Program-made: the position numbers and the translations under genes | The notes under the pieces: model-generated | Seen by the model: only the letters and a program-made list of their open reading frames with translations | Databases searched by the model: none | What the model was told of the DNA's origin: nothing | NCBI GenBank assembly: GCA_021161775.1 | Contig: JAGGZY010000013.1 | Span: 1 to 46,209, forward strand | DNA length: 46,209 nucleotides | Direction of reading: 5' to 3' | From: Dehalococcoidales bacterium | Lineage (GTDB): Bacteria; Chloroflexota; Dehalococcoidia; Dehalococcoidales; UBA5760 | Shown: piece by piece, positions 8,373 to 17,250 of the stretch | How positions within the stretch are numbered: position 1 is the first letter of the stretch | Layout of the letters: each line of letters starts with the position of its first letter

Positions 8373-10057
8373 ATCATAGCCTGTGGAAGGTGTTACCCCC
8401 CGCCCCAGCAAGTTATCTCGCCGGGGTTTCTAATATCCCACCACTTGTCGCTCAACTCCTCTACAATCGCGGCTTCACCGAGCCATCTCAATTAGCCCCG
8501 TTTCTGGCTGGTGATGAACGCCTATCCAATGACCCCTGGAGGTTGCCTGATATCCAACCGGCAATAGCCAGAATCTACCGCGCCCTGCTCTCAGGGGAAA
8601 ATATAGCTATCTACGGCGACTTTGATGCTGACGGCATCACGGCAACCACACTACTGGTCCAGGGACTAACCAGCCTCGGCGCCAGTGTTACTCCCTACAT
8701 CCCCCATCGGATAACCGAGGGACACGGGCTCCGCTTAGCCGCTCTGGAGAAGCTTCATCAGCAAGGTATTAGTCTGGTTATCAGCGTTGATTGTGGCGTT
8801 ACCGCAGTAAACGAGGTCAGTAAGATGCAGAAGAAGGGCCTGGATATAATTATTACTGACCATCATACCCCACTGGAGATAATCCCCCCCGCCATAGCCG
8901 TGGTCAACCCCAAGCTACTGAATTCGGGGTATCCCTTCCTTGAGCTAGCCGGGGTGGGGGTCGCCTTCAAGCTCCTTCAGGCACTACTACAGAACCTAGG
9001 TAAAGAAGAGCTACTGGACAGGTTAATTGACCTGGTCGCTATCGGCACCGTAGCCGATATGGTACCCCTGCTGGGAGAGAACCGCTATCTGGTAAAGCAA
9101 GGACTGAAACTGCTAAATACTGCTCCCCGCCTTGGTATCAAGGAGATGCTGAATCAGTCCCGACCAACTAGGGGTAATCTGGATACTGACAGCATCGCCT
9201 GGGTTATCGCTCCGCGACTGAATACCACCGGCCGACTGGAGCACGCCCTCTCCGGATACAAACTGTTGATAACCGATTCCCCCGCCGAGGCACAGGAGCT
9301 AAGCAGCTGGTTAGAGCGAAAAAATGCTGAACGCCAGAGGTTAACCGAGCGGACCGTAACCCAAGCCAGAGAGCAGATACTGGCTGAGGCAATCTCGCCC
9401 ATTCTTATTGCCGGCGACAAGAATTACCCCCCGGGGATTATCGGGCTAGCTGCCGGCAGATTGACTGAGGAATTCTACCGCCCGACAGTTATTATCTCCA
9501 CGGGAAAGCATACCAGTATGGGAAGCTGCCGTAGCATCCCTGAGTTTAATATTATTAATGCTCTAAAGCAGTGCCGCCATTTGTTTACCTACTTCGGGGG
9601 GCACCCTCGGGCAGCCGGGTTCACCATCCCTACCGAAAATCTAGGTCAACTTAAACAGCAACTACTACAGATAGCGACTACCGAGCTAGCCAAGATTGAG
9701 CTTCGCCCTCACCTTAGCATTGATGCCGAGGTTGACCTATCTGAGCTCGGTGGAGATACCTTCCCTGCTATCCAAAGACTCGCCCCGTTTGGCTGCGGTA
9801 ACCCAGCGCCTGTTCTGCTCAGTCGGCGGGTAGAAGTTATCAGCTCTCAGGCGATAGGCGCTAACAGTGACCATCTCAAACTCAGACTCAGGCAGAGTGG
9901 CACTACCTGGGAGGCAATAGCCTTCAGGGTAGGCAATTACCAAACCGAGATAGCTCCCCTGGTGGATATTGTCTATAACCTGGAGGTAGACCACTGGCGG
10001 GGTGAGGAAAAGCTAAGGCTCAATATCACCGATTTTGCCCCCATTAATCATCAGTAG
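8369..10057 (+). CDS. recJ: Single-stranded-DNA-specific exonuclease RecJ
   Basis: The 562-residue DHH-family 5'-3' exonuclease acts on single-stranded DNA in recombination and repair. DHH motif I is YGDFDADGITAT (D84, D86, D88), a second Asp is D141 in SVDCG, and motif III is ITDHH (164-166). A DHHA1-type segment follows with FGGHPRAAGFTIP near residue 410. The C-terminal part (FGCGNPAPVLLSRR) fits the RecJ OB domain. The length matches bacterial RecJ. The TTG start overlaps the fabF stop by four bases. Confidence 0.95.
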   Translation: MNHSLWKVLPPAPASYLAGVSNIPPLVAQLLYNRGFTEPSQLAPFLAGDERLSNDPWRLPDIQPAIARIYRALLSGENIAIYGDFDADGITATTLLVQGLTSLGASVTPYIPHRITEGHGLRLAALEKLHQQGISLVISVDCGVTAVNEVSKMQKKGLDIIITDHHTPLEIIPPAIAVVNPKLLNSGYPFLELAGVGVAFKLLQALLQNLGKEELLDRLIDLVAIGTVADMVPLLGENRYLVKQGLKLLNTAPRLGIKEMLNQSRPTRGNLDTDSIAWVIAPRLNTTGRLEHALSGYKLLITDSPAEAQELSSWLERKNAERQRLTERTVTQAREQILAEAISPILIAGDKNYPPGIIGLAAGRLTEEFYRPTVIISTGKHTSMGSCRSIPEFNIINALKQCRHLFTYFGGHPRAAGFTIPTENLGQLKQQLLQIATTELAKIELRPHLSIDAEVDLSELGGDTFPAIQRLAPFGCGNPAPVLLSRRVEVISSQAIGANSDHLKLRLRQSGTTWEAIAFRVGNYQTEIAPLVDIVYNLEVDHWRGEEKLRLNITDFAPINHQ

Positions 10058-10121
10058 CTAGATTAGACTTAACCCGGCTGGCTATTATATAATTAGTCAG
10101 CTTCCAAGGGGGTTGCCGTAA

Positions 10122-10976
10122 TTGCCAGCCGTAGACAACATCACCGTCGGGGTTTTCCCGCCGTTATCGGTAAAGGATATGGAGATTAAGGCTAGGAAAC
10201 TGCGCCGCCATATCATCTCGATGATTGGTAAAGCCGGCAGTGGTCATCCCGGTGGCTCGTTATCAGCAGTAGAGATAGTTACTGTCCTCTATTTTCGGTT
10301 ACTTCGGCATAAACCCCGGGACCCTAATTGGCCCAATCGCGACCGTTTTATCCTCAGCAAAGGGCATGCCGCCCCCCTGCTCTATGCCACCCTAGCGGAG
10401 TGTGGTTACTTTCCGATAGATGAATTGCTTACCCTGAGGCAGTTAGATAGCCACCTTCAGGGGCATACTGACCGTCAGCTTACCCCGGGGGTAGAGATGT
10501 CAGCCGGGGCGCTGGGGCAGGGATTATCCTTCGCCATTGGCACTGCTTTAGCCGGGCGACTCAACGCCCAGGACTACCGAACCTACGTCCTGCTCGGGGA
10601 TGGGGAATGTGATGAAGGGCAGATATGGGAAGCCGCCATGGCAGCAGCTCACTTCAAGCTGGATAACCTGGTGGCGATAGTGGATAACAACGGACTTCAG
10701 ATTGATGGTTGGAACCGCGAGGTAATGACCCTGGAGCCACTGGCTGATAAATGGCAAGCCTTCGGCTGGAAGGTCAGTGAGGTTAATGGCCATGACCTTA
10801 ACCAGCTTATCACCGCCTTTAGTGAGGCTAAACTAAATAAGGGACAGCCCACGGTTATTATTGCCCACACCATCAAGGGTAAAGGGGTCAGCTTTATGGA
10901 GAATAATGTTGATTTTCACGGTAAAGCCCCCGATGCGACCCAGCTAAGAGTAGCATTAAAGGAGCTAGCCGAGTAA
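10122..10976 (+). CDS. Transketolase, N-terminal (TPP-binding) subunit
   Basis: The 284-residue protein corresponds to the first half of transketolase. It carries the thiamine diphosphate motif GDGECDEGQIWEAAMAA through VDNNGLQ (about 158-193), the His-rich KAGSGHPGGSLS loop near the N-terminus, and LSKGHAAPLLYA. With the next gene it forms the split transketolase of many anaerobes and archaea, moving two-carbon units in the non-oxidative pentose phosphate pathway. The start is TTG behind AAGGGGG (10106-10112). The stop shares one base with the ATG of the C-terminal subunit gene, so equal translation is expected. Confidence 0.93.
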   Translation: MPAVDNITVGVFPPLSVKDMEIKARKLRRHIISMIGKAGSGHPGGSLSAVEIVTVLYFRLLRHKPRDPNWPNRDRFILSKGHAAPLLYATLAECGYFPIDELLTLRQLDSHLQGHTDRQLTPGVEMSAGALGQGLSFAIGTALAGRLNAQDYRTYVLLGDGECDEGQIWEAAMAAAHFKLDNLVAIVDNNGLQIDGWNREVMTLEPLADKWQAFGWKVSEVNGHDLNQLITAFSEAKLNKGQPTVIIAHTIKGKGVSFMENNVDFHGKAPDATQLRVALKELAE

Positions 10977-11923
10977 TGGCGGAGCTGGTTTCACTGCGGG
11001 AGACCTACGGCAAAACCCTGGTTGAGCTGGGCAAGGAAAACCGGGATATTGTGGTGTTGGACGCCGACCTCGCCAAGTCAACAATGACCAAATTTTTTGC
11101 TGCCGAGTTTCCGAAGCGATTCTTTGACTGCGGTATCGCCGAGCAGAACATGGTGGGTATTGCCGCTGGTCTGGCAGCCTCAGGTAAGCTCCCCTTCGCC
11201 AGCACCTTTGCTGTTTTCCTCCCCGGACGCTGTTTTGACCAGGTTCGGATGTCGATTGCTCAATCAGGATTGAATGTTAAGCTGGTAGTCACCCACGGCG
11301 GTATCAGTGTTGGTGAGGATGGTATCTCGCATCAGGCTATCGAGGACCTGGCGCTTATCGGTTCCCTACCCGGATTTACCGTTATCGTCCCTGCCGACGC
11401 TATAGAGACGGCTCAGGCAGTAAGGCTAGCCGCCGCCAGCCGCGGACCATTTTACATCAGACTAGGTCGCCCCAAGCTACCCCTGATTCACGGTAGGGAC
11501 TACCACTTTCAATTAGGCAAGGCGGTAACTATGAGGCAGGGCGAGGACATCACTATTATCGCCATCGGGGCTATGGTAGCCGCCGCTATTTCAGCCGCCA
11601 ACAGCCTGAAAGGGCAAGGGATAGACTGTCGGGTATTAAATATGTCCACCCTGAAACCCCTGGACGAAGCGGCAATCATTAACGCCGCTACCGAGACCGG
11701 AGCCATCGTTACCGCTGAGGAGCATCTGGAACACGGCGGACTGGGTAGTGAGGTCGCCAAGGTAGTCGCCAGAGGCTGTCCGGTACCAATGGAGCTGGTA
11801 GCAATTAAGGATACCTACGCCCAGTCGGGAAAGCCCGCCGAGCTTATGGAGAGATACGGCTTAACCGCTAAAGACATTGAGGAAGCTGTTCATTCAGTGG
11901 TGAAGAAGAAAAACTCTAGCTAA
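10976..11923 (+). CDS. Transketolase, C-terminal (pyrimidine-binding and C-terminal) subunit
   Basis: The 315-residue second half of a split transketolase has the pyrimidine-binding domain with the catalytic Glu of GIAEQNMVGIAAGLA and the regulatory C-domain from about 190 (TIIAIGAMVAAA, VTAEEHLEHGGLGSEVA). It could resemble the C-terminus of 1-deoxyxylulose-5-phosphate synthase, but pairing with the preceding N-terminal subunit makes transketolase far more likely. The ATG overlaps the upstream stop by one base. The gene converges on tRNA-Leu with a gap of only two bases before the encoded CCA, leaving no room for a separate terminator. Confidence 0.93.
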   Translation: MAELVSLRETYGKTLVELGKENRDIVVLDADLAKSTMTKFFAAEFPKRFFDCGIAEQNMVGIAAGLAASGKLPFASTFAVFLPGRCFDQVRMSIAQSGLNVKLVVTHGGISVGEDGISHQAIEDLALIGSLPGFTVIVPADAIETAQAVRLAAASRGPFYIRLGRPKLPLIHGRDYHFQLGKAVTMRQGEDITIIAIGAMVAAAISAANSLKGQGIDCRVLNMSTLKPLDEAAIINAATETGAIVTAEEHLEHGGLGSEVAKVVARGCPVPMELVAIKDTYAQSGKPAELMERYGLTAKDIEEAVHSVVKKKNSS

Positions 11924-11925
11924 TC

Positions 11926-12010
<85 letters not shown>

Positions 12011-12021
12011 AAAAAAACTTA

Positions 12022-12093
12022 AGGCGACGACCGGATTCGAACCGGTGAATAGGGATTTTGCAGACCCCCGCCTTTCCTCTTGGCTACGTCGCC
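12022..12093 (-). tRNA. tRNA-Cys (GCA)
   Basis: The acceptor arms GGCGACG and CGTCGCC pair, the anticodon loop is TCTGCAAAA (GCA), and the discriminator is U as expected for tRNA-Cys. No CCA is encoded (TTAAG follows). It lies 12 bp from tRNA-Leu(UAA), so joint transcription is likely. Confidence 0.95.
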
Positions 12094-12124
12094 CCGTTCT
12101 AATGTTACCGTGGCTTATTTTTAA

Positions 12125-12199
12125 TGGAGCGGAAGACGAGATTCGAACTCGCGACCTTTTCCTTGGCAAGGAAACGTTCTACCACTGAACTACTTCCGC
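12125..12199 (-). tRNA. tRNA-Gly (GCC)
   Basis: The acceptor arms GCGGAAG and CTTCCGC pair, the anticodon region is TTTCCTTGCCAAGGAAA with GCC, the T-loop is GTTCGAATC, the discriminator is U, and CCA is encoded at 12125-12127. Confidence 0.95.
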
Positions 12200-12208
12200 C
12201 CGCTCCTC

Positions 12209-12295
12209 TGGTGCCGGGGGGGAGACTTGAACTCCCACGAGCTTGCGCTCACTAGCCCCTCAAGCTAGCGCGTCTACCAATTCCGCCACCTCGGC
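12209..12295 (-). tRNA. tRNA-Leu (GAG)
   Basis: This class II tRNA starts GCCGAGGTGGCGGAATTGG with anticodon loop CTTGAGG (GAG), a variable-arm hairpin GAGCGCAAGCTC, and T-loop GTTCAAG. CCA is encoded at 12209-12211. It is the first gene of the four-tRNA run. Confidence 0.96.
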
Positions 12296-12315
12296 ATAAC
12301 CCAGTATCATCAAGC

Positions 12316-12633
12316 CTAAGGGGTAAGTCCCAATAACTGGTCCCCAGTCTTATTATCCAGTAGGGGATGATTATCAAATCTGACCACCCCGACCGGAATC
12401 CCCTTTACTGCCTCAGCCACCATAGCTACCCCGATATTAGCGAATCCGGCACATAATTCAATGCCCGCCACCCCCTCTTTAGCCAGGTCCTTAGCCACCT
12501 CCACCGCCTGGTCATAATCTGACACCCCAACCACAATCAAATCTATTGAAGAGGATATCACCGCCCGATGCTTTATCGGGTCGGTACCCGGTGCCCAGAA
12601 CATAAACGCCACCTTTGGCTTCGCCTGTGCCAT
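12316..12633 (-). CDS. DUF6506 family small protein
   Basis: The 105-residue protein begins MAQAKPKVAFMFWAPGTDP and contains VVGVSDYDQAVEVAKDLAKE, ELCAGFANIG and IPVGVVRFDNH, a pattern I associate with the uncharacterised DUF6506 family. It looks like a small soluble alpha/beta protein with no signal peptide or membrane segment. It sits between tRNA-Trp and tRNA-Leu(GAG) on the same strand. The reaction or ligand is unknown; Cys58 in the ELC motif and Asp97 of RFDNH are the obvious polar candidates. Confidence 0.75.
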   Translation of the reverse strand: MAQAKPKVAFMFWAPGTDPIKHRAVISSSIDLIVVGVSDYDQAVEVAKDLAKEGVAGIELCAGFANIGVAMVAEAVKGIPVGVVRFDNHPLLDNKTGDQLLGLTP

Positions 12634-12667
12634 TTACCACTCCTTAATCCCTAATTCCTGTCTAATC

Positions 12668-12743
12668 TGGCAGGAGTGGGAGGACTCGAACCCCCGACAC
12701 GCGGTTTTGGAGACCGCTGCTCTCCCAGCTGAGCTACACTCCT
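12668..12743 (-). tRNA. tRNA-Trp (CCA)
   Basis: The acceptor arms AGGAGTG and CACTCCT pair, the anticodon stem-loop is GCGGT-CTCCAAA-ACCGC, the discriminator is G, and CCA is encoded at 12668-12670. It lies between the DUF6506 and DUF39 genes. Confidence 0.96.
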
Positions 12744-12778
12744 ACCCAGACCTATTTTACCATAACCCCGTCTAAAAA

Positions 12779-13993
12779 TTAACCCGAATAATCCAGGGGT
12801 CGCTCGTTAAGCGGCTTGAGCACTATATCCGAGCCTGCTTGAGGCAGGGGGGCTACCGACTCGGTGAGCAAAAACCTGCTGCTCTGTATCCATTCCTTCA
12901 GTGTTGTCGCAATCTCCACCGCCCGGGAGTAACTGGACAGCGAAGCAATCGGCACCTCCTTACCCTGAACCATTATGCTGCCACTCTTGAGCTGAGCATA
13001 GCTAACCTCTCCCAGTATATCCGGTTTCAACATCGGATAGGAAACTGAATAATCCACCACCGGCGCCAGAATCTCGGCATCGCTTATCGCGGTATAGTGT
13101 AATATTTCCTCAGAGAGAATAGGTATCGGGATACCGACACCTACTGTCAGGGTACAACCGTAGCCCAGCATGCTAGCTCCCACTAGCCATCGTGACCGCA
13201 TCTGCTTCAAATCACCGATTACGGCAATAGTACCGGCGGCATCTCGGGGTACTCCATTAGCCAGACGAGGCACATTAGGATTATGCTGAGTACCTGGCCA
13301 GGCGATAAAGCCAATGCCCCCACCGAGGAATATCTTGGTGCCAATACCAATAGTCTTATAATAGGGGTCGTTGAGTAACGGAGAGAGCTGTCCGGCGCTG
13401 CAGAAGTTAGCGTTGCCCAGATTAGGCTTTAACACCCCCATATAGGTGTAAATCATCTTGTCCGATAGGTTAACCGCCACTGGATAATTCTGGGAGGCAT
13501 TCCTGATGTTAAACAACACAGCACTATTAAGATCACGAATGTTTATCCAGGTTTCCAGCTTCTTACGGGGGTAATCGTCGCTACCATAGGCGCTAGCCAC
13601 CAATCTGACATCATTACCCGCCACCAGCTCTTCAATGACATGCCCACCCCCATAGTTGAACTCTCCGGGGTAGATTTTGTTCCTCGGGTCATCATCAGGG
13701 AGGGCATTAGACCCAATACACAAATCGGCGGCGGCAAACCCAGTATACGCCGGGACATCATTAAGATAGGCTCTACCGCCCCCCAGCTTCATTCGCGGCT
13801 GGGTATGCCCAATATTAAAATAGGCGCCTGAAGAACACATCGGGCCAAAGGTCCCGGTAGTAACGACATCTACCTCCTGCGCCGCCCGGGTAACCCCTTG
13901 CCTCTTAACAATATCTATTATCTCCTCAGCAGTAACCACCACCGCCTGGCCCTGTTTTATCCTCTCGTTTATCTCCGCTATCGTCTTTGCCAT
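12779..13993 (-). CDS. Homocysteine biosynthesis protein (DUF39/COG1900 family)
   Basis: The roughly 404-residue protein belongs to the DUF39 family, implicated in archaea and anaerobic bacteria in forming homocysteine from aspartate semialdehyde and sulfide. It has the conserved Cys segments FGPMCSSGAYFNIGH (about 50) and NANFCSAGQLSPL (about 200), plus GGGIGFIAWPGTQHNP and LVGASMLGYGCTLTVGVGIP. I place the start at the ATG 13993, five bases after GGAG; a GTG three bases earlier is possible but too close to that site. In methanogens this gene often partners with a NIL/ferredoxin-domain protein; none lies next to it here. It is flanked by tRNA genes on both sides. Confidence 0.85.
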   Translation of the reverse strand: MAKTIAEINERIKQGQAVVVTAEEIIDIVKRQGVTRAAQEVDVVTTGTFGPMCSSGAYFNIGHTQPRMKLGGGRAYLNDVPAYTGFAAADLCIGSNALPDDDPRNKIYPGEFNYGGGHVIEELVAGNDVRLVASAYGSDDYPRKKLETWINIRDLNSAVLFNIRNASQNYPVAVNLSDKMIYTYMGVLKPNLGNANFCSAGQLSPLLNDPYYKTIGIGTKIFLGGGIGFIAWPGTQHNPNVPRLANGVPRDAAGTIAVIGDLKQMRSRWLVGASMLGYGCTLTVGVGIPIPILSEEILHYTAISDAEILAPVVDYSVSYPMLKPDILGEVSYAQLKSGSIMVQGKEVPIASLSSYSRAVEIATTLKEWIQSSRFLLTESVAPLPQAGSDIVLKPLNERPLDYSG

Positions 13994-14021
13994 CACTTCT
14001 CCAAGGAATAATCACCGCCAC

Positions 14022-14103
14022 TGGGGAAGGGGGGATTTGAACCCCCACGCCTCGCGGCACATGATCCTAAGTCATGCTCGTCTGCCAATTCCGACACTCC
14101 CCC
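14022..14103 (-). tRNA. tRNA-Leu (UAG)
   Basis: This class II tRNA has acceptor arms GGGGGAG and CTTCCCC (one G-U pair), anticodon stem-loop CATGA-CTTAGGA-TCATG (UAG), a variable arm GTGCCGCGAGGCGT, and T-loop GTTCAAA. No CCA is encoded (AGTG follows). It is the third Leu isoacceptor in this stretch. Confidence 0.95.
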
Positions 14104-14134
14104 ACCCTCAGTTACCTACCTAGGGTTAGCCTTT

Positions 14135-14557
14135 TCAGGACAGGTTAAATTCCTTCCTCCCCAACGACACAAAGATGATGGATAGGATACCCATTACCCC
14201 TCCGACAAAGAGCGCCAGGATAGAGCCTGCCAGAGCCAATCCCCATCTCTCCCTTCGGATAGCGCTAATACCACCGGCTAGCGCCAGGGCTCCCAGAACT
14301 AGAACCACGATACCGATGATTAGCAAAACAGACGGGGAAGTATTAAGCGCCGCCGTAGCATCAGGAGAAAGGCTTATCACCCCAGGAGCAACATCTCCGA
14401 TCCAGTTGTTTATTAGGTTACCCAGCCCCCCCACCGAACTGGCTAAGGCACTTATATACCTACCGGCAACAATCGTAAAAATACCCCCACCAATACCCCC
14501 CGCCCCTGAAATTATGTTCAGTACTCCAGCTGTAGTTGGCTTCCATGTCTTTTCCAT
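14135..14557 (-). CDS. Small membrane protein of unknown function
   Basis: The 140-residue protein has three predicted membrane segments at about 11-35 (glycine-rich), 73-97 and 104-131. A polar stretch of about 35 residues separates the first two and ends in SLSPDATAALNTSP. It starts MEKTWKPTTAGVLNIISGA, a pattern I have seen in short uncharacterised membrane proteins, several of them from Chloroflexi. A good site AGGAGGTACTG precedes the ATG. It stands alone between tRNA-Leu and tRNA-Pro. No catalytic motif is visible and no function can be given. Confidence 0.75.
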   Translation of the reverse strand: MEKTWKPTTAGVLNIISGAGGIGGGIFTIVAGRYISALASSVGGLGNLINNWIGDVAPGVISLSPDATAALNTSPSVLLIIGIVVLVLGALALAGGISAIRRERWGLALAGSILALFVGGVMGILSIIFVSLGRKEFNLS

Positions 14558-14681
14558 TTTCAGTACCTCCTATCAGTTCCTATAAGTATAATAAATCAGT
14601 CCTTTAGCTTAAACTCAAATCCCGAATTTTTCAACCCCTCAAGAAAAGAGGGAGACTACAGCTAGATTTAACGAAGGATTA

Positions 14682-14758
14682 TGGTCGGGGTGAGAGGATT
14701 TGAACCTCCGACCTCAGCGTCCCAAACGCTGCGCGCTAGCCAACTGCGCCACACCCCG
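14682..14758 (-). tRNA. tRNA-Pro (UGG)
   Basis: The acceptor arms CGGGGTG and CACCCCG pair, the anticodon stem-loop is CAGCG-TTTGGGA-CGCTG (UGG), the T-loop is GTTCAAA, the discriminator is A, and CCA is encoded at 14682-14684. Confidence 0.96.
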
Positions 14759-14778
14759 CTATCCCCAATACGAGAATA

Positions 14779-14807
14779 AATGTAACAAACCACCACCCCA
14801 CCGTCAA
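14779..14807 (-). promoter_or_regulatory. Promoter of tRNA-Pro
   Basis: On the minus strand TTGACG (14807-14802) and TACATT (14784-14779) are 17 bp apart, placing the start about 14 bases before the tRNA 5' end. Confidence 0.55.
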
Positions 14808-14843
14808 GCTAATGGCTAGCTAAATCTCAAGACCCTGCTACGG

Positions 14844-15785
14844 CTAATCCTCTGGCTTATTGGTAAGAGCTACCTTATCCTGAAGCTTAGCATATTCCTG
14901 GTTCACTCTATCCTGAATATGGGCGATATCCTTCTCCGCGAGATGGCGAAATCTCCCCTGCATCTTCAGGTATTCCTCAACTGGCTTCAGCTTAGGTGTC
15001 TTAACCGTGAACCGATACTTACCGTTCTCAATCTCGTATAGTGGGAATATCCCTGTCCGCACCGCTAGCCGACCTACCTCAATAGCTAAATCGGGAGCAA
15101 GCCTCCAGCCAGTAGGACAAACCGACAGAATATGGATATAGGCCGGACCGAGCATTGCTGCCCCCTTAGCCACCTTATCCATCAGGTCAAAGGGGTAACT
15201 AGGACAGGCAGTAGCTACATAGGGGATATCGTGAGCCGCCGCAACCTCCGGCATATTCTTCTTCCAGGTAATCTGCCCGATACTCTTTTTGCCGGCTGGT
15301 GCCGTAGTGGTGGAAGCCCCATAGGGAGTAGCTGAAGACCGCTGTATCCCAGTATTCATATAGGCTTCATTATCCAGGCAAATATAAAGAAAATCATGAC
15401 CCCTCTCTAAGGCTCCGGATAGCGCCTGAAGCCCAATATCACTGGTTCCTCCATCACCCGCCATCACCACCATATTTACCTTCCTCTGGGAACGCTTACC
15501 CTTTCTCATTAGAACCTTCAGTCCCGCTTCAACTCCAGAAACCACCGCCCCGGTATTCTCAAATATGGTATGAATCCAGGGGATCTCCCAGGCAGTGGTC
15601 GGTAGTGGTGTCGAGATTACCTCCATACAACCGGTGGCATTAACCACAATGGTATTTTTACCTAATACCTTGCAGGCTAACCTCACTGCTAAAGCCTCAG
15701 CACAACCAACACAAGCCCGATGGCCGGGAGTAAAATTCTCTTCCTTGGTTACCTGACGACGTCCAAAAGTAACATAATTTTCCAT
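14844..15785 (-). CDS. porB: 2-oxoacid:ferredoxin oxidoreductase, beta (TPP) subunit
   Basis: The 313-residue beta subunit binds thiamine diphosphate and an iron-sulfur cluster in a complex that oxidatively decarboxylates a 2-oxoacid with CoA, reducing ferredoxin. HRACVGCAEALAVRLACK near the N-terminus supplies cluster cysteines, and the TPP-Mg motif runs GDGGTSDIGLQALSGALERG to LDNEAYMNTG (about 109-143). The C-terminal portion (CPTGWRLAPDLAIEVGRLAV) is typical of pyruvate-type enzymes. It is the last gene of porCDAB and its start overlaps the alpha-subunit stop by one base. Pyruvate is the likeliest substrate, but 2-oxoisovalerate cannot be excluded by eye. Confidence 0.92.
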   Translation of the reverse strand: MENYVTFGRRQVTKEENFTPGHRACVGCAEALAVRLACKVLGKNTIVVNATGCMEVISTPLPTTAWEIPWIHTIFENTGAVVSGVEAGLKVLMRKGKRSQRKVNMVVMAGDGGTSDIGLQALSGALERGHDFLYICLDNEAYMNTGIQRSSATPYGASTTTAPAGKKSIGQITWKKNMPEVAAAHDIPYVATACPSYPFDLMDKVAKGAAMLGPAYIHILSVCPTGWRLAPDLAIEVGRLAVRTGIFPLYEIENGKYRFTVKTPKLKPVEEYLKMQGRFRHLAEKDIAHIQDRVNQEYAKLQDKVALTNKPED

Positions 15786-16960
15786 TATTCCCTCACTCCA
15801 AACATTTCAAACTCCTGTTCGCTCCCCGTCTGCGAAATCTCGATGCCACGATTAATTATCGATACAAAATCACTCGGGGAGATATCTCTACCTCCCAGAC
15901 CACCAACTACTCCTACTATCTTAGGTCGCCTTGCCTCATCATACAGGACGGCTTTAATCTCAGAACAAACCGGCCCCCCCGGACCACCAAAGGAAACCGC
16001 CCTGTCCAATACAATAAGAACATCAGCACCCTTAACTGCCTGTCGGATTTCTTCAAAGGGGAAGGGCCGCCACAAGCGAAGGGACAGTGCACCTACCATT
16101 TTACCATCTTTTCTCAAACTATCTATCGCCAGCGTCGCCGTCTCACTATAGCTTCCCATAGTAAGCAGTAGCACCTTAGCCCCTTCAGCACGGTAACTTT
16201 CTACTGGAGAGTAGTAACGACCAAAGTGGTCACCAAACTCCTTCCAGCTCTGCAAGATTACCGGCTTAGCCGCCAATAGATTTACCTGCTGTGCCTTTTT
16301 TGTCTCCGGGTAGATATAGGGAGGAGCAAATGCCCCCATCGTTACTGGCTTATCCGGGTCCAGAGGCAAAGGATAGTTAAACGGAGGAAGAAATCCATCC
16401 ACCTCGCTCGGCTCAGGGATAGATATGGGTTCAATAACATGGGTTAGATGAAAGCCATCCAGATGAACTACTGTCGGCAGTAACACCTTTCTGTCTTCAG
16501 CAATGCGGAAAGCACAAAGTATGTTGTCTAAGACTTCCTGACCATTGGCGGCAAAAAGCTGAATCCAACCGGTATCACGCATTGACATCGCATCAGAATG
16601 GTCTCCCCAGATGCTCAGTGGTGATGACAACGCCCGATTCGCCAACGACATAACTATCGGCAACTGCATTGCTGAGGCAACATATAATACCTCATGCATC
16701 AGCTCTAATCCCTGACCGGCAGTAGCAGTAAAAGCTCGAGCACCAACGGCAGATGCCCCCAGACAGGCACTCATTGCCGAGTGCTCAGACTCAACCGGAA
16801 CATAGCTAGCATCTAACTCACCATTAGCCACCAGCTCAGCAATATCCTCAACAATGTGGGTCTGGGGAGTAATCGGATAAGCCGCCACCACATCAACCCT
16901 AGCTAATTTAGCCGCTACTGCGATAGCTCGTGAAACCTCTATTCCTACTCTGTTACTCAT
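15785..16960 (-). CDS. porA: 2-oxoacid:ferredoxin oxidoreductase, alpha subunit
   Basis: The roughly 391-residue alpha subunit has an N-terminal pyrimidine-binding domain (AYPITPQTHIVEDIAELVAN, then YVPVESEHSAMSACLGASA with the catalytic Glu) and a C-terminal transketolase-like domain (VLLLTMGSYSETA, then SLRLWRPFPFEEI). I use the ATG at 16960 because it follows AGGAGGAG by two bases and overlaps the porD stop as ATGA; a longer frame extends 20 codons upstream inside porD but has no such support. SFGGPGGPVCSEI near residue 335 is a family signature. It is co-translated with porD and porB. Confidence 0.92.
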   Translation of the reverse strand: MSNRVGIEVSRAIAVAAKLARVDVVAAYPITPQTHIVEDIAELVANGELDASYVPVESEHSAMSACLGASAVGARAFTATAGQGLELMHEVLYVASAMQLPIVMSLANRALSSPLSIWGDHSDAMSMRDTGWIQLFAANGQEVLDNILCAFRIAEDRKVLLPTVVHLDGFHLTHVIEPISIPEPSEVDGFLPPFNYPLPLDPDKPVTMGAFAPPYIYPETKKAQQVNLLAAKPVILQSWKEFGDHFGRYYSPVESYRAEGAKVLLLTMGSYSETATLAIDSLRKDGKMVGALSLRLWRPFPFEEIRQAVKGADVLIVLDRAVSFGGPGGPVCSEIKAVLYDEARRPKIVGVVGGLGGRDISPSDFVSIINRGIEISQTGSEQEFEMFGVRE

Positions 16961-17250
16961 CGCTCCTCCTCCACCATAGTTATCGCCTTCCTGGGACATT
17001 CCGCAGCACAAATACCACACCCTTTACAGTAAAATAAATTTGCGTCGAAAAACCCCTCCTCATTCTGCTGAATACATCCCTCAGGACAGAACAGAAAACA
17101 CATGCCACACTTATTACACTTGTCGTTATCGGTAACCGGCTTCCGCGACCTCCAATCCCCCGTCCGATACCCCCTGGCAGTCCCTACATCAGTGAGTATC
17201 ACACCAATCTCTAGGTCCTTCCAGGTCAACTCACATTCTGCTTTAGCCAA
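16957..17250 (-). CDS. porD: 2-oxoacid:ferredoxin oxidoreductase, delta (2[4Fe-4S] ferredoxin) subunit
   Basis: The 97-residue subunit has two classical 4Fe-4S motifs, CNKCGMCFLFCPEGC (about 43-57) and CKGCGICAAECP (about 74-85). It relays electrons from the catalytic subunits to soluble ferredoxin. The N-terminal part (TWKDLEIGVILTDVGTARGY) is the usual PorD lead-in. Its stop overlaps the porA start and its start abuts the porC stop with no gap. Confidence 0.93.
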   Translation of the reverse strand: MAKAECELTWKDLEIGVILTDVGTARGYRTGDWRSRKPVTDNDKCNKCGMCFLFCPEGCIQQNEEGFFDANLFYCKGCGICAAECPRKAITMVEEER

